Below, in pieces: positions 57,865 through 64,000 of a stretch of 64,000 nucleotides of DNA. Location of the stretch: contig CM020501.1 of NCBI GenBank assembly GCA_009823395.1, positions 19,447,361-19,511,360 on the forward strand. The letters are read 5' to 3'. The notes beneath the pieces are model-generated. The model saw only the letters and a program-made list of their open reading frames with translations. It had not been told where the DNA came from and made no database searches. The DNA comes from Thamnaconus septentrionalis. Taxonomy: Eukaryota; Chordata; Actinopteri; Tetraodontiformes; Monacanthidae. How positions within the stretch are numbered: position 1 is the stretch's first letter; each line of letters begins with the position of its first letter. The position numbers were made by a program, and so were the translations under genes.

Positions 57865-57895
<31 letters not shown>

Positions 57896-60800
57896 GTTTT
57901 ACGGGAACACAACTTTCGTTGAAATTTTGCGCAAACATGTTGTGATTAATGCTAACGTGCAAGTCATCTTCTCCAGATCCTAAGCAGAGGTCAGCTGGTG
58001 AAAAGTGGCCGTTACAGGTTAGTAAACCAAGTGCTGGTTTCCCTCATCATCCCCATTACCAAAGAAATGCTGCCGTCATTCCGCTTGGTGGCCTATTACC
58101 ACACAAACGACAACCAAGTGGTGTCAGACTCAATTTGGGTGGACGTCAAGGATTCCTGCATGGGCACGGTGAGTCTCTTCTTGCTCTGCCTTTACCACTT
58201 TCAGGCATGGATTCAAAGGTAATTCCGTTCCATAACCATGCGTCTCATTCCCTAATCTAGCTGAAACTGGAACCAAAGAGACCTCTTCCGTCGTATGAAC
58301 CCCGAAAGAGGTTCAGTCTGAAGGTCACCGGAGACCCAGGAGCCACAGTGGGACTTGTGGCTGTTGACAAAGGCGTCTTCGTCCTAAACAACAAGCACCG
58401 CCTCACTCAGAAAAAGGCAATTTTTATTTGGCTTTCATGAAATATATATACATATATTCAAATGAGTACATACATATATATATATACATACAAACATATA
58501 TTTATCCAAGGTCCAGTTTACACAACAGCCATTTTTAGGATGAAACACAGACTTTGTTGCTTTTTGTTATCCTGTTTAGACAGGTACTGCGTTTTGTGCA
58601 TGTCTTGCACCTTTACTGCAATTAGCAAAGACACAGATGAATTCTTTGCAGTTATCAAGCAGGTCTGCTTGCAAGACTACAGCTAAACAATGACGTCTGT
58701 CCACTGAAATGCATCGCAGCCACGTCTGCAGCCATTTTCCACACTCCAGATGATCAGTCAATGTCGCTGACTACTGGCCTGGCATGCATACTGCAGCGTT
58801 TTCAGTCTCCTCAGGCTAACGCCTGTGTTTTCAATCTGCTGTTGTGTAAATAGCAAAGGAGATACTGTTGTGTTGTGTGTGGACTGTGGCTGAATGTCTC
58901 TATTCACAGATTTGGGACACTGTTGAGAAGTACGACACAGGCTGCACACCAGGTGGTGGGAAAGACAGTATGAGTGTCTTCTTTGATGCAGGGTTGCTGT
59001 TTGAATCCAACACAGCCTCTGGAACTACCACCAGACAAGGTGACACACTGCATCCACAGCACTAACCACTGCACCACCGTGTTGCCCAAATCATAAACCT
59101 TAAACCACAGTAAAACCATTAAAAGCTAGACGCTATGCTGAGCTAAAGCTCGTGTGTGTTCTCTTTCCAGAATCCAAATGTCCTTCGGTTGCAGTGAGGA
59201 AACGAGCCACAAATAGAATGGATGTTATCACCAACTTATGTATGCACCAACTATCAAACCACTTTCCCACCATTAACATTTGCCATCACACTAATTATGA
59301 CTAATCTGCTGGGTTTTTCTTGTTATTTTGTTTTACTTCTTCCTCCTTAAACCGTGTCTCCATGGCAATCTCCCTCCTCCTCCTCAGCGGGCAAATACGA
59401 TGGTTCACCGGTCAAAGAGTGCTGTGTGGACGGCATGATACCAATCCCCGTCAATTACTCCTGTGAGATCCGCAGCGAGTACATTGTTGACGACGCTGCC
59501 TGTGTTGCTGCCTTCTTGCACTGCTGCAAGGCAATGGAGGGCGAGCGAGCGGAGAGACAAGAGGACAACCTTAAACTGGCTCGGAGTAAGATACAGTGTC
59601 CCTCTGTGATCACACAGGCTGCCAGAGAGCGACCGCTGCCTCCATGTGGAAAAAATCTCAAATACCCTTCCTTGTCTTGTTATTTTAGGCGAGGAAGACG
59701 ACAGTTACATTGACAGTGATGAGATTACCTCCCGATCCAATTTCCCTGAAAGCTGGCTGTGGATGGACATCGCCTTGCCCGATTGCCCTCAAAATGCACC
59801 CAACTGGTGAGTCCTATGTGCGTGTGTGGGGGGGGCGGCTGGTTTTGTGCTCATTCCCTCAGAGTGAATGTCTCATTTCAGTCCTGCAACATCCTTTGAG
59901 AAAACCGTTCCCTTGCAAGACTCCATCACAACCTGGCAGTTTCTCGGCATCAGTCTGTCCAAAACATACGGTAAGAATTCACTCGGTCCATTCTGGTCAC
60001 TGTAGGACCAGAATGCCAAAGCACCTGCATCTCAAAGTGTTTGCTTGGCAAAGCAGCTCGATCAAGCAGGTCAAAAAAAAAAAAAAACTCTCTTTTGCAA
60101 CAGCTTGAGGCCTTGAGTGTTTAAAGCAGCTCGACAATGAGCTTCTTTCATCGACGTCTTTCATAGGTTTTATTGGGTTCCATTCCGTCATTTTGCAATC
60201 TTATGTATTTGTAATAGTAGTATGTAAGACTGCCTATAAATAAACGTGTGACGTTGCCGTAAAGTGGTTCGTCCGGCGTGTCGGATCGCGTTTATTAATC
60301 GTTTATCTACCGCTTTACTGAGTTTGGAGTCATAATTTTATGGTCGAAAAGTTACCTAGAGCTGCTTTAACCCAGCCACTTCTTCGGGCTGCAGCACAGC
60401 AGTGCCAAATTCAGAGTAGTAAATTTAATGACAAAGTAGAGATGTATAGCATCAATATTTGCCATTTGTTGGCTAACAGTCATGACAGTCTAATTTTAAT
60501 CTAGCTAATTGACGCATGGCCTGTCAATTGAGTGAAAAAGTGGCTAATGTTTTGTCAGATTTCCTCCAGTGCCATCGCCAAAATAAAACAAGCCCTCAAG
60601 ATTGTTTAAGAAAAATTTAGACATGATAGTGTTGAGCTCAGACTCTCGCTGCACAGCTAGCGTTGAGAAAGTTGAGTTCTGTAGTTCGAAAAATGCAGCA
60701 ACCAATGCAACTGCAGTTTCCTCCTTCCTGCTCGTGAAAACATTGGCTGACTGATCCAGTCACAAGTGAACAGCACAGGGAGTCAGTGGCAATGCAGGAT

Positions 60801-61394
60801 GCAGTCGCGACTGGATGCTTGGGCCGGACTCACACCATCCCTCTTATCCTTCAGGTATCTGCGTCGCTGAGCCGTTATCGGTGATTGTGCGCAAGGAATT
60901 CTTCATAGATCTGAGACTGCCCTACTCCGTCGTCAGAGGAGAACAGGTTGAAGTGAAGGCCATCCTCCATAACTACAGCCCTGATGCTATCACTGTAAGT
61001 CTGGGTCACAGACATCCTTTGCTCTTTGTAAAGCCCTTTACACTAGTCTGTCAGTCATGATTAACATCAATTTTGATGTCGATCTTGAAATTTAAAATAA
61101 TCAAAACAAAACTCTGTCGTCTGGGTAAGGTGCGGGTGGACCTGATTGAGGAAGAAGATATATGCAGTTCGGCCTCCAAACGGGGAAGGTATCGTCAAGA
61201 GGTCAGCATTGCAGAAGAGTCAACGCGAGCTGTACCCTTCGTCATTATTCCCATGAAAGAAGGAGAGTTTACAATCCACGTCAAAGCTGCTGTTCAGGAC
61301 TCCTCGCTCAGCGATGGAATTGAGAAGAAGCTACGGGTGGTGGTGAGTGGGACAGTCTGCTATTACAAAAGAAATGCACCAACCATAATATTTT

Positions 61395-61461
<67 letters not shown>

Positions 61462-64000
61462 TTCACAACAACCATTTGGCATTTGTTGATGAAGCCACGG
61501 CAAAACATTTGTACTAACTCATGTGAACAGTGTGGGGTCCAATAGTAATCACTATCGTCTTTTTAACATTAAATTATTTTTAAAAACAAAAAATTATTAT
61601 TATTTTTTTCTTCTTTTTATAGCCAGCAGGAGTGCTAGTCAAGAGACCAATAGTTGTAACTCTAGACCCGGCTAAAAAAGGCAACGGTAAGTTCAGCTAT
61701 TCAACATCTAATCGCTTCTGATGTGGCATTTATGCTTGCACCAGAGGCCAAAATCACCTCTCTCTTTACCCCATTAGATGGTGTGCAAACTGAAACCATC
61801 AACAGTGGAATTCCCCAGGGAGACATAGCTCCAAACACACCAACGAGGACACAGATCTCTGTAACAGGTGACATATAAAGTTTTTTTTTCGGCGATCAGG
61901 CTGCCGGCGCACTTGTAACCTAAGAGTTTGAGTATGAGTATGAGTTTCGTGTGGAGACTTGCCTAGTTGTTTGTTTTTTTACAGTTTCTTCCTGTATGCA
62001 GGCAGAGAAAACCTGGTAGGACTGGTGGAGAACGCTATCAGCGGCAAATCTATGGGATCGCTCATTTACCAGCCATCCGGCTGTGGAGAGCAAAACATGA
62101 TCCACATGACCCTGCCCGTGATAGCTGCCACCTATTTGGACAGAACCAACCAATGGGAGGCTATCGGCTTACAGAAGCGTAACGAAGCCATCAAACACAT
62201 ACAGACTGGTAGGTCAGAGATTCCAGATGCCTGAAATAAACTTTATTTACCCTCGGTTTGTGCTTGCAAGTTCTCTAATGTCATGGGCAGGTAGCAAAGA
62301 AAGGTTAAAAAAAAATCTGCTATTGACTATTGACTAAACTTATTTGATTCATTCTGTCCAGGCCTGAATAATCAGCAAGCCTACCGCAAAGGTGATGGGG
62401 CTTATGCTGTGTGGGCCCATTCTAAACCCAGCATCTGGTAAGAGACAAAAACATCACCAAACTTTTCCAAGGGGTTTGATGAAGTCCTCAAGTAATTGCG
62501 CGTCTCGTGACGTGAGGATGAATGTTAGTCATCTGCCAAAAAACTCATCTCCTTTCCTACAGGCTAACAGCGTACGTTGTCAAGGTTTTCTCCATGGCCA
62601 ACAGTCTGGTGGCCGTGCAGAAAGAGCACATCTGCAGCGCCGTCAAGTATATAATTCTCAACTCACAACAACCTGACGGCAGGTTTATAGAAACCGGGAG
62701 AATGTACCACACAGAGATGATGGTATGTACACCATTTTTGCTTCAGTATCGGCCCTTTGCTGACTTGCCCACCCAACACTCTGTGACACTGGTCTCAAAG
62801 GACTAAAAGACGCCTATCTCTGTTTCACTTCAGGGTGATGTGTTGGGTATTGATTCAGACGTCTCCATGACAGCCTTCTGTCTCATCGCCATGCAGGAGT
62901 CAGGTCCACTGTGCACACCATCTGTGACTGTGAGTATTCCACCTTTATTTAATGTTTTCTGTTTTAGATCGTTAGGGAATGTTTTTGTTGTTTTTTTTAA
63001 ATTTTCATTTCTGGTTGGTTCCCTTCAAAAAGGAAACTTCGATCAATTTAAAAGGAGTGAATTAATCGTTTCACATTTCCATTTTCCCCATCCTTGTTAA
63101 TTAATTGCTTCAAGTTGCACTTCCTTACAGTACATGCTGCCATTTATGAAGGAAAATTCGCTGAGTCTTGTAGGTGACTGGACTTCCTCCAAAAGGCTTC
63201 TTTATTTCTAAGAAAAAAAAAGAAAAAAAAACAGTCCAGGGAGTCCCAGGTGTTAAAAACAAACCTTTGGGATGACGAAACAAGTCATTTGTTAATAGGG
63301 TGTCACAACCTTCAGGTCCACTTCCAGAGTGTTTTCCTCTTGACCTCAACTACCTGAGACTCCACAAGCCAGATATAAAACTGAAAGAGCCTTTTGAATG
63401 AAAGGCGAAACATCTGTGAACCTTAATGCAGACTCTGTTACTCAAAACCATCAAGCTACCATGGTAGCCCAAGGGCAGGTTGAAGCTTGAGGTTGCATTG
63501 TGGTAGCATTCTTGTTCAAAACTAGAATGCGTACATTGTGTCAAAAGAATAAACATAAGAAGAAACTGCTCGAAATGCGGGAAATCCAACATCTCAGAAG
63601 CTGAGTTTGGGTCCACTCAACACCGACTGCAGCACATTACAGTATAGTACACAAAAGACCCTGGACGCATTGCAACCTGAACTAAGCCTTTTGACTTTTT
63701 AAATCCTTTACGATACAATAATACATGATATAAGATGATATGCAACAAAAATTGCTTGGCATCAACAGACAGGTCTGTTTAAGCCTAAACAAAGATCTGT
63801 AGCCTTGGCATTTGATCTTAGTTTGGCTTGGTTAGCTTACAAGTTGGTTCCAAACCATTACACTCCAATGGCTAAGCCACGATAGACAATGAACGGTGAA
63901 TTGCCTATCCCACCGATGTGTTACTTCATTTACGTGGAAGCTGACCTTCTGATTTCCTCCATTCCAGAGTCTGCCAGAAGGTATCGCCAAAGCAGTGAAC
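52691..64000 (+). CDS. c3: Complement C3, copy 3 (His-type; 3' end beyond window)
   Basis: 29 in-phase exons give 1166 codons before the window ends inside exon 29. The product starts [20 protein letters not shown] (signal peptide). It has the beta/alpha site VRKR (657-660), a 77-residue C3a (661-737, six Cys, ending KLAR), a thioester GCGEQN (C1003-Q1006), and RMYHTEMM with His1119 exactly 116 residues after the thioester Cys, as in human C3 (C1010/H1126). The following Glu is also kept. This is the form expected to acylate hydroxyl groups on targets through the acyl-imidazole route. Compared with copy 1, the processing site has Val instead of the first Arg. The donor of exon 15 appears to be GC. 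No stop or frameshift was seen. Confidence 0.93.
54266..54341. repeat. (GT)n microsatellite
   Basis: About 36 GT units with one GC variant at the left, in C3 copy 3 intron 4. Confidence 0.95.
56533..57396. mobile_element. Non-autonomous DNA transposon in C3 copy 3 intron 11
   Basis: Left end CAGGGCCAGATCCACAAAG and right end CTTTGAGGATCTGCCCCTC are inverted relatives (about 15 of 19 matching). Subterminal regions rich in GCGC/CGCA words occur on both sides. The body is about 860 bp without a transposase ORF. Superfamily is not assigned. Confidence 0.6.
59171..59585 (+). other. c3: C3 copy 3 exons 17-18: beta/alpha junction and C3a
   Basis: Exon 17 is 59171-59239 (VAVRKRATN). Exon 18 is 59388-59585, with ECC...C...C...HCC spacing and the end NLKLAR. 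Three basic residues (RKR) with Arg at P4 shifted still fit a furin-type site only in part (V-R-K-R). Confidence 0.9.
59971..60854. other. C3 copy 3 intron 20, nothing recognised
   Basis: 884 bp without a coding signal or an identified repeat, apart from an A14 run near 60076. Confidence 0.4.
61397..61459. repeat. (GT)n microsatellite
   Basis: About 31 GT units in C3 copy 3 intron 22. Confidence 0.95.
62930..63967. other. C3 copy 3 intron 28, nothing recognised
   Basis: 1038 bp of intron without a coding signal. 63180-63640 contains TCAAGCTACCATGGTAGC-type sequence of possible repeat origin. No element boundaries were found. Confidence 0.4.

Larger units (their letters stand above)
52691..59039 (+). 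other. c3: C3 copy 3 exons 1-16 (leader and beta chain)
   Basis: Exons: 52691-52767, 53519-53714, 53797-53959, 54080-54174, 54593-54678, 55107-55189, 55276-55363, 55509-55611, 55724-55841, 56151-56266, 56350-56496, 57567-57666, 57761-57855, 57977-58168, 58261-58416, 58910-59039. Landmarks are the same as in copy 1: [85 protein letters not shown]. The exon 15 donor reads AAG|gcaatt. Confidence 0.9.
59689..64000 (+). other. c3: C3 copy 3 exons 19-29 (alpha chain, thioester domain, truncated by window)
   Basis: Exons: 59689-59806, 59882-59970, 60855-60994, 61130-61342, 61623-61686, 61778-61867, 62002-62208, 62362-62437, 62563-62722, 62834-62929, 63968-64000 (open). [20 protein letters not shown] is in exon 25 and [15 protein letters not shown] and YHTEMM in exon 27. 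Exon 29 continues [11 protein letters not shown] out of the window. Confidence 0.9.

Overview
This is vertebrate nuclear DNA, almost certainly from a teleost fish. Genes are split into many small exons with GT..AG introns. Introns carry dinucleotide and GATA microsatellites, hAT-type MITEs and L1/L2-like retroelement tails typical of fish genomes. Gene order is tubb4 (3' end), dennd1c, crb3, then complement C3. From memory this is the gene content of human 19p13.3 (TUBB4A, DENND1C, CRB3, C3), so the block looks like ancient conserved synteny. I cannot name the species.

Layout: 1-175 is the last coding piece of a class IV beta-tubulin (+). 1117-12277 is dennd1c (+), 22 coding exons and 850 codons by my splice model, ending in a glutamate-rich tail and a conserved ELKKRFE-type C-terminus. 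14516-14737 is crb3 (-), a tiny single-pass polarity protein ending in ERLI; a CpG-rich stretch near 16.3-16.7 kb may be its promoter. From 19 kb to the right edge lies a tandem array of three complement C3 genes, all (+).

C3 array: copy 1 (19064-40151, 43 exons, about 1651-1664 aa) looks complete and has an intact GCGEQN thioester, an RRKR beta/alpha processing site and a 77-residue C3a. Its catalytic-histidine position is serine. Copy 2 (41264-51361) is a wrecked pseudogene. Exon 7 is missing, an 11-bp tandem duplication puts a stop in exon 11, the exon 12/13 and 14/37 gaps are only 14 and 23 bp, exons 15-36 (C3a and thioester domain) are gone, and two last exons remain. A 5'-truncated L1 with a 14-bp target-site duplication sits about 30 bp before its exon 2. 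Copy 3 (52691 to beyond 64000, 29 exons visible, 1166 codons) is intact as far as seen, with thioester and catalytic histidine both present. The array therefore pairs a Ser-type and a His-type C3 around a dead copy. Short TATA-like promoters directly upstream of the three start codons are clearly related.

Other points of interest: a 430-bp miniature LTR element with tRNA-like pol III boxes inside its LTRs and a tRNA-Ser-type primer site (29613-30042); a 580-bp foldback palindrome (30411-30990); a set of mutually exclusive perfect hairpins (15144-15214); a hAT MITE present in C3 copy 1 intron 1 with an apparent empty site in copy 2; and a scrambled partial duplicate just before exon 42 of C3 copy 1, where the expected splice acceptor is not canonical. 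All splice models were made by eye from phase and family homology.
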